From an uncultured Oscillospiraceae bacterium (GTDB lineage: Bacteria; Bacillota; Clostridia; Oscillospirales; Acutalibacteraceae): DNA of 64,000 nucleotides. A program made the position numbers and the translations under genes. Position 1 is the stretch's first letter. Every line of letters begins with the position of its first letter. The notes beneath the pieces are model-generated. The model was not told the DNA's origin and made no database searches. It was given only the letters and a program-made list of their open reading frames with translations. The stretch lies in the NCBI GenBank assembly GCA_902478605.1, contig CABSLQ010000003.1:1-64000 (forward strand). Direction: 5' to 3'. Below are positions 8,944 through 17,461 of this stretch, piece after piece.

Positions 8944-8982
8944 GGCAATCACCTCCCAGTGTGCATGGCAGCCGGCGCCTGT

Positions 8983-9990
8983 CTACCCGTCAAGGCGGAT
9001 GGACCAGCCGCGCGGGATAAACAGCTTGTGATACATTTCCAGGGCATAATTGTCCGTCATGCCCGCAATATAATCGCACACCGCCCGCGGCACGCCCTCT
9101 TCTTCGCGGATGGCGGCGTATTCCTCCGGCAAATCATCGGGGTGCCGGACATAATACTCAAACATACGACTGACAAGGCCGTCCACTTTACTTTCTTCAC
9201 TCTTGGCAACCGGGTTGCGATACAGTGCTTCATACATGAAGGCGTGGAGGCGGTCGAAATAGGTTTCGGTAAGGGGATCCATCCCGATGTCCTCCGTGCT
9301 GTTGTGCACGATGGAGGTCACCAGCGTGTCAATGCGGGTGGTGCGCCGATCGCCGAGCGCCTCGCGGATATCCGCCGGCACGTCTTCTTCGCTGAGCACG
9401 CCTCCGCGTATGGCGTCGTCCATGTCATGGTTGATATAGGCGACCCGGTCGGCCAGCCGCACAATACGCCCTTCGAGCGTTGCGGCCTGTTCGCCGTTGG
9501 TGTGCCGCTCGACGCCGTTGCGCACCTCCCAGGTGAGATTGAGGCCGCGGCCGTCATTCTCAAGCCGTTCCACCACCCGCACGCTCTGCTCATAGTGGCG
9601 GAAGCCGCCATCCATCACCGCATTGAGTGCGCGCTCTCCTGCATGCCCGAACGGGGTATGCCCTAAATCGTGGGCGAGAGAAATCGCTTCGGTCAAATCC
9701 TCATTGAGCTGCAGGGCACGCGCGATGGTGCGCGCGATCTGCGACACCTCCAGCGTATGGGTCAGCCGCGTCCGGTAATGATCGCCTTCCGGCGAGAGAA
9801 ACACCTGCGTCTTGTGCTTGAGACGGCGGAAAGACTTGCTGTGCAGCACCCTGTCCCGATCCCGCTGATAAGCGGTGCGGTAGTCGCAGGGGCTTTCCTC
9901 CCTTTCGCGGCCCCGCGTGTGCGCGGCGAGCGCCGCTCTGGGGGACAAAATCTGTTCTTCGATTTTTTCATAGCGTTCTCTTGCCAGCAA
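8983..9990 (-). CDS. dgt: Deoxyguanosinetriphosphate triphosphohydrolase-like protein
   Basis: 335 residues of the HD superfamily, hydrolysing dNTPs to deoxynucleoside and triphosphate and so tuning the pools used by the replisome. Motifs: RRLKHKTQVFL, RLTHTLEVSQIARTIARAL, the HD pair in SLAHDLGHTPFGHAGE, and RVAYINHDMDDAIR. TTG at 9990 is favoured as start: GGAGG ends eight bases before it, whereas the GTG three codons earlier sits on the ribosome site. Upstream of dnaG, 40 bases apart, a common clostridial order. Confidence 0.93.
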   Translation of the reverse strand: MLARERYEKIEEQILSPRAALAAHTRGREREESPCDYRTAYQRDRDRVLHSKSFRRLKHKTQVFLSPEGDHYRTRLTHTLEVSQIARTIARALQLNEDLTEAISLAHDLGHTPFGHAGERALNAVMDGGFRHYEQSVRVVERLENDGRGLNLTWEVRNGVERHTNGEQAATLEGRIVRLADRVAYINHDMDDAIRGGVLSEEDVPADIREALGDRRTTRIDTLVTSIVHNSTEDIGMDPLTETYFDRLHAFMYEALYRNPVAKSEESKVDGLVSRMFEYYVRHPDDLPEEYAAIREEEGVPRAVCDYIAGMTDNYALEMYHKLFIPRGWSIRLDG

Positions 9991-10116
9991 AGCGCCCACC
10001 TCCGTAAGAAAATTGTGTTCTATTGAGAATATACGCCAGCGGTATGCGGTTTTCCTGCCTTTCCGCCGAATTCTTCTAACTCTGTGAAAATTGCCTTCTT
10101 TTTTTCCGGGAGTTCC

Positions 10117-10758
10117 TTATTTTCCGGCCAAAAAAGGAGCATACCGCTCTTCTTCGACAACCAGCTGCAGCGCCCCTGCGCTGCGTTCGGTGAGCTGCGC
10201 CTGCAGGCTCTCCCGCTTTTCCTGCGGCAGATGAAAACGCAGTTCCACTTCGTCGGTGAACCGCGTATCGTCCAGCACGCCGCCGTATTCCGCCACCAGC
10301 GGTGCCGCCCATCCATACTGGGCATAACTGCAGGTAATATGCGCCACATCACAGCGGCGCATCTCCTGTATCCCGGCCGCATCCACGGCCAGCTTCGCCG
10401 CGTGGGAATAGGCGCGGACCAGTCCCCCGCCGCCAAGCAGTATCCCCCCGAAATACCGGGTCACCACCACCACGCAGTCGGTCAGCCCCTCCTTGAGCAG
10501 CACCTGCAGCACCGGCACCCCGGCCGTCCCCTGCGGTTCTCCATCGTCCGAGTACCGCTGCACGCCGCCCGCACGCAATACGTAGGCGTACACGTTGTGG
10601 GTGGCATCCCAGTGTTCTTTCTTCTTTTCCGCAATAAAGGCAAGCGCCTCCTGCTCGGTAACCACGGGCCGCGCCGCGCCGATAAAGCGGGAGCGCTTCT
10701 CCACGAATTCATCGAGCCCCGCCTGCCCGATCGTACGGTAACTGCTCCTGCTGTCCAT
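10117..10758 (-). CDS. yigZ: YigZ/IMPACT family protein
   Basis: 213 residues. N-terminal UPF0029 domain with the signature HWDATHNVYAYVL and SDDGEPQGTAG, then VVTRYFGGILLGGGGLVRAY, and a C-terminal DUF1949-type ferredoxin fold. The eukaryotic relative IMPACT modulates translation control; the bacterial role is unsettled, with links to ribosome or amino-acid stress inferred from family knowledge only. ATG at 10758 follows GGGGGGAG. Stands alone between rpmE and dgt. Confidence 0.9.
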   Translation of the reverse strand: MDSRSSYRTIGQAGLDEFVEKRSRFIGAARPVVTEQEALAFIAEKKKEHWDATHNVYAYVLRAGGVQRYSDDGEPQGTAGVPVLQVLLKEGLTDCVVVVTRYFGGILLGGGGLVRAYSHAAKLAVDAAGIQEMRRCDVAHITCSYAQYGWAAPLVAEYGGVLDDTRFTDEVELRFHLPQEKRESLQAQLTERSAGALQLVVEEERYAPFLAGK

Positions 10759-10800
10759 TCTTGCTCTCCCCCCTCTGCGGTGCGCTGTCCGACGACAAAA

Positions 10801-10824
10801 GGGCAGCGCAAATCTGCGCTGCCC
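10801..10824 (-). terminator. Terminator of rpmE
   Basis: GGGCAGCGCA/TGCGCTGCCC with a four-base loop; on the minus strand it is followed by TTTTGTC. Lies 25 bases downstream of rpmE. Confidence 0.85.
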
Positions 10825-10848
10825 CTCTAGCCAGAACCAATCAGCCGC

Positions 10849-11058
10849 TTATTTCTCTTCGTTCAGACCAAAGCGCTTCTTAAACCGGTCGACGCGGCCG
10901 CCGGTATCCACCAGCTTCTGTTTGCCGGTAAAGAAGGGATGACATTTGGAGCAGATTTCCACGCGGATGTTTTCCTTGGTGGAACCCGTCGAAATCACTT
11001 CGCCGCAGGCGCAGGTGATGGTGGTCTGATTATACTTGGGATGGATGCCCTCTTTCAT
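10849..11058 (-). CDS. rpmE: 50S ribosomal protein L31, zinc-binding form
   Basis: 69 residues, starting MKEGIHPKY. Four Cys (C16, C18, C37, C40; CACGEV and [10 protein letters not shown]) mark the zinc-containing C+ form of L31, a late-assembling protein linking the subunits. The start at 11058 follows GAAAGAGGTG; the reading frame is open further upstream but that part is not L31-like. A zinc-free C- paralogue, if any, is not in this window. Confidence 0.97.
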   Translation of the reverse strand: MKEGIHPKYNQTTITCACGEVISTGSTKENIRVEICSKCHPFFTGKQKLVDTGGRVDRFKKRFGLNEEK

Positions 11059-11157
11059 TCGTGTGTCACCTCTTTCGGAAAGCCAATACATTAACATTAA
11101 GACTATAGCACATCTCGTCCTAAATTGCAACCAAAATTTTTTCGAAGACGCCAATTT

Positions 11158-12118
11158 TTATTTTGCCGTCAGCGCCGGGTCCTCGCCGAACAGTTCGACC
11201 GTGATGCTGTCGGGCGCCAAAGCCCCCTTGTCTACCCGGGCAAGCAGATGCCAGCACGCCGCATCCGCCGTTCGTTTTCCGTCGGGAAAAATCCGGCGAA
11301 TGCGCACCTGTCCATCGCCTTCCTGCTCATATATGCCCTCCACCTCGTGGGTGATCGACCCGCTCGGCACCCCGAAGCGCACCAGCAGCAGATCGTATTC
11401 TTCAAAAAGGCCGTCCGTGTATGCTGCCGCCGCTTCATCAAAGGAGGGGCCGCCCCGTCCGTCGTCGAAGGCGAACATACCGGCGTTTTCCTGCCGGTAT
11501 GCTGCCAGCGCCGCCCGATCGGACAGCAGAAATGCCTGCGGGGCGTCCGATAAGGAGCCGCCATCGGTACGCACCAGCTGATGGCGATCCAACAGCTCAT
11601 ACCGCTCGGAAAAGGCCAGTTCCACCTCGGCGTCCCGCGCCGCTCCCTTCCAACGTCACTAGCAGATGGGTGCTTCCGAGGTCGCTCGTTTGGATGTACG
11701 GCTACAGCCGCGTGATCGCCGCCTTCAGCCGCTCCCCCTCCCGGACGAGACCCGTCAGCTCATGGGTAATCGACCCGCTCGGCTCGGTCAGCTGAATTAC
11801 CAGCAGATCGTGCGCCTTGAAAAACGTGTGGTCATACTGCATCGTTTTGGTGCGGAGCTCCGCCGGCCAAGTGTTGGGGGCCTCACCGAACAGCGCCTGC
11901 TCATACTCCTCCATCTGCGTCCAATCGGTCAGCAGCCAGGTGCTGTTTTCCCAAGGCGGTATAGACGCCGATACCGCCTGCACGGAAAAGGCGAGTTCCC
12001 GCCGCACAGGCACGGCAGAGGAGATCCCGTCCGCGGGCGCGGGCGTACGCGGCGCACAAGACGCGGCCAGCACGGCCGCCATGACACAAAATGCCAGCCA
12101 TCTTGTTCTCTTTCTCAT
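11158..12118 (-). pseudogene. Tandem-domain lipoprotein broken by an amber stop and a frameshift
   Basis: Starts at 12118 with a lipoprotein signal (WLAFCVMAAVLAASC, lipobox Cys at about residue 21) and runs to TAG at 11702-11704. Translation past the stop continues sensibly (PYIQTSDLGSTHLLVTLE) until about 11650. A one-base shift is then needed to enter the second open stretch, 11158-11625+. The two halves are copies of one domain: each has a (Y/H)DLL(L/V)... PSGSITHE core and ends HLL. The stop aligns with a sense residue of copy 2 and could derive from CAG. Reads as a recently inactivated two-copy surface lipoprotein of unknown function; a sequencing error could explain one lesion but less easily both. 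Confidence 0.7.
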
Positions 12119-12158
12119 GGGATCGCCTCTTTTCCGTATATATAATATCCGTTTGTTG

Positions 12159-12734
12159 CTATACCGGCAGCGGCACACCCAGAAAATACAAAAGAAGCCC
12201 CAGCACCCCGGCCCCCGTCATGAGCAGGATGGGCCCAACCTTCCATTTGCGCAGGATAAAAAGGCACACAGCAAACAGCAGCACGGCGAGCCAGTCGAAA
12301 TCCGTGATATGCCGCGATGGCTTCCCGCCCGGCCAGGCGGTGAGCACCAGAATGGATACCCCGGCCGACGCCACGAGGGCAGTCACCGTGGGGCGCAGTC
12401 CGCCGAGTACCCCCTGTATGACCGCCAGCTCCTGATGCTTATAATATATCTTGGCGAGGATCAGCACCAGAATACAGGAGGGCAAAATACAGCCCAGCGT
12501 GGCGACCAGTGCGCCGCACACCCCGGCCACGCGCTGGCCGACAAAGGTGGCAGCGTTGATGGCGATGGGACCGGGAGTCATCTGGGAGATGGTCACGATA
12601 TCGACGAACTCCCCCTGCGTCAGCCAGCCGTAATGCATGGTCTGCTCCTGGATCAGCGGCATGGCGGCGTATCCGCCGCCGAAGCTGAGGGCGCCGATTT
12701 GCACAAACGCCCAGAACAATTGGAGATAAATCAA
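12159..12734 (-). CDS. Chromate transporter, second half-protein
   Basis: 191 residues, about six membrane segments. Short-chain CHR family, where two half-length proteins make one transporter. Diagnostic N-terminus FVQIGALSFGGGYAAMPLIQ and MTPGPIAINAATFVG. Probably exports chromate or a related oxyanion, or takes up sulfate; the family's substrate in anaerobes is uncertain. TTG start overlapping the TGA of the upstream half (TTGA), with GGGGGGAT just ahead, so the two are translationally coupled. Confidence 0.9.
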   Translation of the reverse strand: MIYLQLFWAFVQIGALSFGGGYAAMPLIQEQTMHYGWLTQGEFVDIVTISQMTPGPIAINAATFVGQRVAGVCGALVATLGCILPSCILVLILAKIYYKHQELAVIQGVLGGLRPTVTALVASAGVSILVLTAWPGGKPSRHITDFDWLAVLLFAVCLFILRKWKVGPILLMTGAGVLGLLLYFLGVPLPV

Positions 12735-13306
12735 GAGGGATCCCCCCCTTTATTCCGGCGTTTCCAAAGGGTGGAAAGCGCGCCCAGCGCACCGCATATC
12801 AGTATGATCCACACGACGTTCACGCCGAATATGCAGGCGGCCACAAAGGAACCGATCAGAATCAAAATCGGCAGCAGCGCCTTGCACCGGAAAATATCCA
12901 TCGCCATGCTGATGACCACATCGGTGATCACCGCCCCCACGGCCGCCTGCATCCCCCACAGCACCGCCGCAACCGCATGGCTGTCCCGGAAAGCGGTATA
13001 AAACAACGAGATAACCGACAAAATGACAAAGGGCGGCAGCACCGTACCCAGTATGGTCAGCAGCGCCCCCGGAAATCCCGCCAGGCGGTATCCGATGAGG
13101 ATGGCGGCATTGACTGCCGTCGCCCCGGGCGTGGATTGGCCGATGGCGGCAATATCCAGCATTTCCTTTTCTTCCAGCCAACCGTATTGGCGGACAAATT
13201 TCCGCTGCATAAGCGGAATAATCACATACCCTCCGCCAAAGGTGAAGGCGCTGAGGGTCAGTGTAGACAAAAACAGCTTGCCGTAAAAGCGTGCATCCTT
13301 CTTCAA
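12731..13306 (-). CDS. Chromate transporter, first half-protein
   Basis: 191 residues, homologous to its downstream partner: LSAFTFGGGYVIIPLMQ near the N-terminus and STPGATAVNAAILIGYRLAG. The pair is expected to insert with opposite topology and act as a heterodimer, the rule for short CHR proteins. TTG start at 13306, seven bases after GGGAGG. Four-base overlap with the second half. Confidence 0.9.
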   Translation of the reverse strand: MKKDARFYGKLFLSTLTLSAFTFGGGYVIIPLMQRKFVRQYGWLEEKEMLDIAAIGQSTPGATAVNAAILIGYRLAGFPGALLTILGTVLPPFVILSVISLFYTAFRDSHAVAAVLWGMQAAVGAVITDVVISMAMDIFRCKALLPILILIGSFVAACIFGVNVVWIILICGALGALSTLWKRRNKGGDPS

Positions 13307-13510
13307 GAAAAACCTCCCGCGCGGTGCGCTTGTCCTCTTCTTATGTAAACCGGTATGCCTTTACAGTCTCTCCATTGTATCTTCCCCTTTCCGACGGACA
13401 AACTATAATCCATTCACTTGAAAGGCCGCCTGCTTTTCACGGCGGCACCGGCCGCCGGAAGGCCGCGGTTTTTTGAGTAAATGGCAATCTTTCCGAAAGG
13501 CGGTGAAACC

Positions 13511-13642
13511 ATGGCCAAAAAAGGCATGAAACGGCCGGAGGTTACCCATACCCGGCCGCGCAACGAAACGGAGCCTGTACCCGAACTGCAGGGAAAGGCG
13601 AAGCATACGGACGAAAAAGCGAAGCCGATTACTGAAAAATAA
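13511..13642 (+). CDS. Small 43-residue basic protein
   Basis: Clean short ORF on the plus strand amid minus-strand genes: ATG preceded by GAAAGGCGGTG, product starting MAKKGMKRPEVTHTRPRNE and ending in TAA. Rich in Lys, Pro and Arg, with no membrane span or Cys. A -10-like TATAAT lies at 13404. I do not recognise its family firmly. The good ribosome site and coding-like composition make it likely real. Its function is unknown. Confidence 0.6.
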   Translation: MAKKGMKRPEVTHTRPRNETEPVPELQGKAKHTDEKAKPITEK

Positions 13643-13693
13643 TCCCGGATTGTTAGCTGCGCTGCCCTTCCCCGCTTCGCCGGTGCCCGGCGC

Positions 13694-14464
13694 TTATTGT
13701 TTTCTGCTTTGGATCAGCGTTTCCATTGCCCCGATGGCCGTGCGGATAGCGGGGCCGTTATCCTCGCACCGGGGATTGTCCATCCCCGCGGCCGCCCGTT
13801 CCTGATTCCATAAAGCCGTGAGCACACAGCCGGCCTGTGCGCCAAGCGATGCCGCCACCGTGTACAGCGCCGCCGATTCCATTTCCGAGGCAAGGCAGCC
13901 CGCCTGTTTCCACGCCTGCCATTGTGCAAGCAGACGCGGCGCCACCGGTGAAGCCTCGGGACTGTGCTGCCCGTAAAAGGAATCCTTGCAGTGTACCACG
14001 CCGATGTGCGCCGTATGGCCCAGCCGGGCCGCGCTGTCGGCGAGCGCCCGCGTCACGGCGAAATCCGCCGCCGCCGGGAATTCGACGGGCAGATATTCCC
14101 GGGAGGTACCCTCCTGCCGGATCGCGGCCGACGCAATCACCAGATCGCCGCCCATCACATGCAGCTGCATACCGCCGCAGGTACCGATGCGGATGAACAC
14201 GCGCACCCCGCATCGGTACAGCTCCTCCACACAGATGGCGGTGGAGGGGCCGCCGATGCCGTGGGAGGTGACAAGCACCCTTTCGCCTGCGATACGTCCG
14301 GCCCAGGTGGTAAATTCCCGCTTGGAGGCCACAAAGGAGGGCGCTTCCAGCTCCCGCGCAATGCTCTCCACCCGTCCCGGGTCCCCCGTCAGCAGGGCAA
14401 AGGCCGCCCCCTGCGATGGGGTCAGCCCGATATGGAACATCGCCTCTTTGTTAAAATCCATCAT
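13694..14464 (-). CDS. udp: Uridine phosphorylase-type nucleoside phosphorylase
   Basis: 256 residues of the NP-I family: phosphorolysis of uridine (or a related nucleoside) to base and ribose-1-phosphate in the cytoplasm. Motifs: LLTGDPGRVESIA (phosphate site), SHGIGGPSTAI, IRIGTCGGMQ and the nucleoside-binding ASEMESAALY. Start at 14464 chosen since GGAG ends eight bases ahead; a GTG at 14473 overlaps the nitroreductase stop and the ribosome site. Cotranscribed with the nitroreductase upstream. Could act on other pyrimidine nucleosides. Confidence 0.9.
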   Translation of the reverse strand: MMDFNKEAMFHIGLTPSQGAAFALLTGDPGRVESIARELEAPSFVASKREFTTWAGRIAGERVLVTSHGIGGPSTAICVEELYRCGVRVFIRIGTCGGMQLHVMGGDLVIASAAIRQEGTSREYLPVEFPAAADFAVTRALADSAARLGHTAHIGVVHCKDSFYGQHSPEASPVAPRLLAQWQAWKQAGCLASEMESAALYTVAASLGAQAGCVLTALWNQERAAAGMDNPRCEDNGPAIRTAIGAMETLIQSRKQ

Positions 14465-14469
14465 ATCCG

Positions 14470-15003
14470 TCACTCCACAAACCGGATAATCTCACCCAGC
14501 TCCCGCCGTACCTTGGGGCGCACCTTGTCGTCGGCGGGATATCCCACCGCGATAACCAGCCGGATCTCTTTTTTGTCGGGAATGTCCAGCGCGCGGCGCA
14601 ATCCCTTGTCGTCGAACATGCCCAGCACGCAGGTGCCAAGTCCTCTGTCGGTCGCCTGCAGACAGATATGCGCCGTCATGAGTCCGATGTCAATCGGGGC
14701 AAAATGCTGGCTGGCCACCGTTTCGGCCACCCGCTGCATCAGCTTGGCCTTTTCCTCGACCACCACCAGAAAGGCGGGGCACTGCGCGGCAAATTTGTTG
14801 AGCCCGAGCTGCTGTACACAGCCGGCAACCGCCTTGGCGCTCTCCCCTGTGGCCGCAACCAGCGTCCACGGCTGGCTGTTGCATGCCGACGGCGCAAGCC
14901 GTGCTGCCTCAGCAAGCGCCAGCAGCTCCTCCTTCTCCACCGGTTTATCCGCATAGGCACGGCAGGACTGCCGCCGCCGTGCCAATTCCAAGAAATCCTG
15001 CAT
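14470..15003 (-). CDS. Nitroreductase family protein
   Basis: 177 residues, FMN-dependent NAD(P)H oxidoreductase fold. N-terminal RRRQSCRAYADKPVEKEEL holds the flavin-phosphate binding arginines; ACNSQPWTLVAA, IDIGLMTAHICLQATDRGLGTC and a C-terminal GYP complete the family pattern. Substrate unknown. ATG preceded by AGGAGG. Its stop lies next to the udp start. Confidence 0.88.
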   Translation of the reverse strand: MQDFLELARRRQSCRAYADKPVEKEELLALAEAARLAPSACNSQPWTLVAATGESAKAVAGCVQQLGLNKFAAQCPAFLVVVEEKAKLMQRVAETVASQHFAPIDIGLMTAHICLQATDRGLGTCVLGMFDDKGLRRALDIPDKKEIRLVIAVGYPADDKVRPKVRRELGEIIRFVE

Positions 15004-15120
15004 ACAGAAAGCCTCCTTTTTTCTTCACTATACCATTCCGCGCGCACAAATGCAACCGCCTGTGACGGTGTATAATCACTTGGGCGTCGGCCGCCCCTGG
15101 CTTTCTTCCCCATAAGACAA

Positions 15121-15149
15121 AGTCCCTGCGGCATAATGCCGCAGGGACT
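15121..15149 (-). terminator. Terminator overlapping the SLOG gene stop codon
   Basis: AGTCCCTGCGGCAT/ATGCCGCAGGGACT is a perfect 14-bp stem with almost no loop; TTTGTCTT follows on the minus strand. The stop codon of the SLOG gene lies at the base of the stem. Confidence 0.8.
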
Positions 15150-15645
15150 ATAGTTCTTCTATATAATCAAGCGGATTGACCAGGATCACCTGCAGGCCGC
15201 GCTGCCGCGCATAGCGGATCGTCTGCAGCGTGCCGCCAGTGCTTCTGCCATCGTGTACCGCAATAAGGCTTGCGGCCTCCTCCACCATGCGGCGGTTGCG
15301 CCGGAGCATACAGCCGTCGGTGTACATCTCCTGCAGACAGTGTATCTCGTCCGCCTGGGCGATAATATCCTGATAGAACCGCTTCCAGTCCGCCGGCCAC
15401 CGCGCGGCCTGCGTGCGGCAGGGCTGAAACCCAATCAACCGCAAATCGGGGTATTCCGCCTTAAGCCGCAGCACAATGCCCGCCCCCCAAAGATCGGTTC
15501 CCATGGCAAGTCCCGTCTGAAACGCCCGGCGGCCGGCCCCAATCTGCCCGCGTATCGCCGTTTCCAGCGCGGCGAGAAGCAGATCCCGCCGTACGCCCGC
15601 CGGCATCTTGTATGGCCGCATACCGCAAATGGTGCATCGCTCCAT
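15148..15645 (-). CDS. SLOG-family (DUF1273/YspA-like) protein
   Basis: 165 residues with a Rossmannoid SLOG fold: TGLAMGTDLWGAGIVL, YPDLRLIGFQPC, DEIHCLQEMYTDGCMLRRNRRMVEEA and AVHDGRSTGGTLQTI. The glycine-rich and GSTGGT-like loops bind a nucleotide-like ligand in this superfamily, which includes DprA and LOG enzymes. The N-terminal CTICGMRPYKMP is a common DUF1273 opening. A specific function is not known. ATG after GAGGTGGCGGG. Confidence 0.82.
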   Translation of the reverse strand: MERCTICGMRPYKMPAGVRRDLLLAALETAIRGQIGAGRRAFQTGLAMGTDLWGAGIVLRLKAEYPDLRLIGFQPCRTQAARWPADWKRFYQDIIAQADEIHCLQEMYTDGCMLRRNRRMVEEAASLIAVHDGRSTGGTLQTIRYARQRGLQVILVNPLDYIEEL

Positions 15646-15773
15646 CCCGCCACCTCACTCTCTGCGTCTGATCATAGCCGCCTTTTGCCGCCTTGTCAAT
15701 ATTTTTCCGCCGCCGACAGCGAGCCAATCCCGGAATAAGACGTGAATGAGTAAAAGGTCTTCTCGTTTCGCTG

Positions 15774-16205
15774 TCAGCCGAGGGCATCCATCTGCCCGCG
15801 CAGCCGGTCAGCATATCGGCGCAGCAGCTCCATGAGCGCCGCGTGTTCCTCCTCTGACCATCCGCGCAGCGCCTCCTGTTCCATGACAAGCACCCGATCC
15901 ACCGTATCCCGGGCAAATGCCTCTCCCTGAGCGGTCAGGCGTACCCTTTTGCTGCGGCGATCGTGGGCATACGCCATGGCAACCAACCCCTGCACCTCCA
16001 GCTTTTTAAGCGCCGAATGAATTGTCTGTTTGGGCAAATGCAGCACGTCCCCCAGCTGCGTCTGGGTGAGGGGTTCGGTTTCGGTACGCAGCGTATATAA
16101 AATCCAGAACTCCCCATCGGACAACCCAAGCCGCCGCGCGATGTTTCCATAAATCTCATCCGTTTCCTTCATGATCCCGTTGAAGTCGGCCAGCCGTCTG
16201 TCCAT
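15774..16205 (-). CDS. MarR family transcriptional regulator
   Basis: 143 residues. Winged-helix core LTQTQLGDVLHLPKQTIHSALKKLEVQGLV, then the basic wing DRRSKRVRLTAQG, flanked by the dimerisation helices typical of MarR. Ligand and targets unknown; adjacent accessory oxidoreductase genes are candidates. AAAGGACGG precedes the ATG. Confidence 0.9.
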   Translation of the reverse strand: MDRRLADFNGIMKETDEIYGNIARRLGLSDGEFWILYTLRTETEPLTQTQLGDVLHLPKQTIHSALKKLEVQGLVAMAYAHDRRSKRVRLTAQGEAFARDTVDRVLVMEQEALRGWSEEEHAALMELLRRYADRLRGQMDALG

Positions 16206-16586
16206 CCCTGCACCGTCCTTTCTGTTTTTTCATAATAGTCCGCTTTCAGATAGCTGTCAACCGTTTTCTGCTCTTTCCGTAATGCACCAGGAAGTCCGTT
16301 GCGCAAATGCAAAACGGAGAAAAGCAGAAAAACGCCGCAGGCGCATGTTCGCCTGCGGCAGTTGTTTCATTCCGGTAATCTGCCGTATGCATCGGCATGC
16401 ATCGGCGGAGACCGGCTCACACCATTCGTTTGACGTTTCCGCACGGCACCGTGCCAGTGCTTGACCCCGGCGGGGATGACCACCACATCGCCGGGGCCAT
16501 GGTTTGCCGCCGGGCAGACCTCTCTGTAACAATGACATCATAGGTTTCCGCACGGACGGAAAAGGGGGAATCGCCGGCAGATACCC
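16206..16586. other. 381-base gap holding a cupin relic and a hairpin
   Basis: No intact gene. Contains the hairpin CCGCAGGCG/CGCCTGCGG at 16335-16358 with T-rich flanks and, on the minus strand, the decayed cupin described separately. Confidence 0.6.
16367..16550 (-). pseudogene. Cupin-domain gene remnant
   Basis: One minus-strand frame reads CPAANHGPGDVVVIPAGVKHWHGA, the metal-site strand of small cupins found beside aldo-keto reductases. Upstream, a different frame gives TYDVIVTE, another cupin piece. A stop (TGA) lies at the upstream edge of the first frame, and the C-terminal part after HWHGA is unlike a cupin. So the gene carries at least one frameshift and has lost both ends. Confidence 0.65.
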
Positions 16587-17432
16587 TTATTTCTGTCCGT
16601 CCACATCCGGCACCATTTCCGCATACCGCTTCAACATCTCCGGGGTGCTGGTGTAGTAGCGCTTCTGCTTGTCCAGCGCGGCGATCTGCGCCATCTCCTC
16701 CCCGGTCAGGGAGAAGTCGAACAGGTCGATATTATCCTGGATATGGGCGGGGTTCTTCGAGCCCGGGATGACGATATTGCCGTCCTGGATATGCCAGCGC
16801 AGGATGATCTGGGCATTGCTCTTTCCGTATTTTTTGCCAAGCGCGGTGAACAGCGGTTCTTCGATCAGCGCCTTATCCCCATGGCCAAGCGGATACCATG
16901 CCTGGGTGGCAATGTTCTCTTCCTTGAGGAACTTTTTCAAACTCTTTTCCTGCGAATAGGGGTGGATCTCGGTCTGCAGCAAGGCGGGTTTTACCTCGCA
17001 GATGCTTAAAATCTCCCGGATCTGCTCCATCGTAAAGTTGGAAAGGCCGATGGCCCTGACCTTACCCGCCTGATACGCCTTTTCCATCAGGCGGTAGCCG
17101 GCAACATAGTTGCCCGCGGGCTGGTGGATGAGCAGCAGATCGATATAATCGGTATCCAGCCGCTCCAGCGTCTTTTCCACCGCGTCGGGCTGCTCGTAGA
17201 AAGAGGGCCAGAGCTTGGTTTCCAGAAAAATATCCTCCCGCTTCAGGCCCGACTTCTTCATGGCGCGGCCCACGGCCCGCTCGTTCACATAGGCATTGGC
17301 GGTATCAATGAGCCGGTAGCCGCACTGCAGGGCCCGGAGAACGGAAGCCTCCGCCTCGTCCGGGGTGAGCAGGAAGGTGCCGATACCCGCCATCGGCATG
17401 TTTTCTCCGTTGCGCAAGGTTACGTGTTCCAT
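16587..17432 (-). CDS. Aldo/keto reductase
   Basis: 281 residues, NADPH-dependent carbonyl reductase on a TIM barrel. Motifs: GIGTFLLTPDEAE, RLIDTANAYVNERAVG (catalytic Asp and Tyr), ETKLWPSFYE (Lys), LLLIHQP (His), GLSNFTMEQI and VIPGSKNPAHI (cofactor loop). Resembles the 2,5-diketogluconate reductase / methylglyoxal reductase group. ATG after AGGAGG. The second reductase ends 29 bases upstream, probably one operon. Confidence 0.92.
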   Translation of the reverse strand: MEHVTLRNGENMPMAGIGTFLLTPDEAEASVLRALQCGYRLIDTANAYVNERAVGRAMKKSGLKREDIFLETKLWPSFYEQPDAVEKTLERLDTDYIDLLLIHQPAGNYVAGYRLMEKAYQAGKVRAIGLSNFTMEQIREILSICEVKPALLQTEIHPYSQEKSLKKFLKEENIATQAWYPLGHGDKALIEEPLFTALGKKYGKSNAQIILRWHIQDGNIVIPGSKNPAHIQDNIDLFDFSLTGEEMAQIAALDKQKRYYTSTPEMLKRYAEMVPDVDGQK

Positions 17433-17461
17433 TGTACATTCCTCCTAAATATATAATTCTT

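Noticed and set aside
7288..9666. 792-residue plus-strand ORF
   Set aside because: Antisense shadow of dnaG and dgt, whose motifs are unambiguous; high GC makes long antisense frames common.
13445..13475. Terminator ahead of the 43-residue ORF
   Set aside because: Only a 5-bp stem with three bases before the T run; too weak to call.
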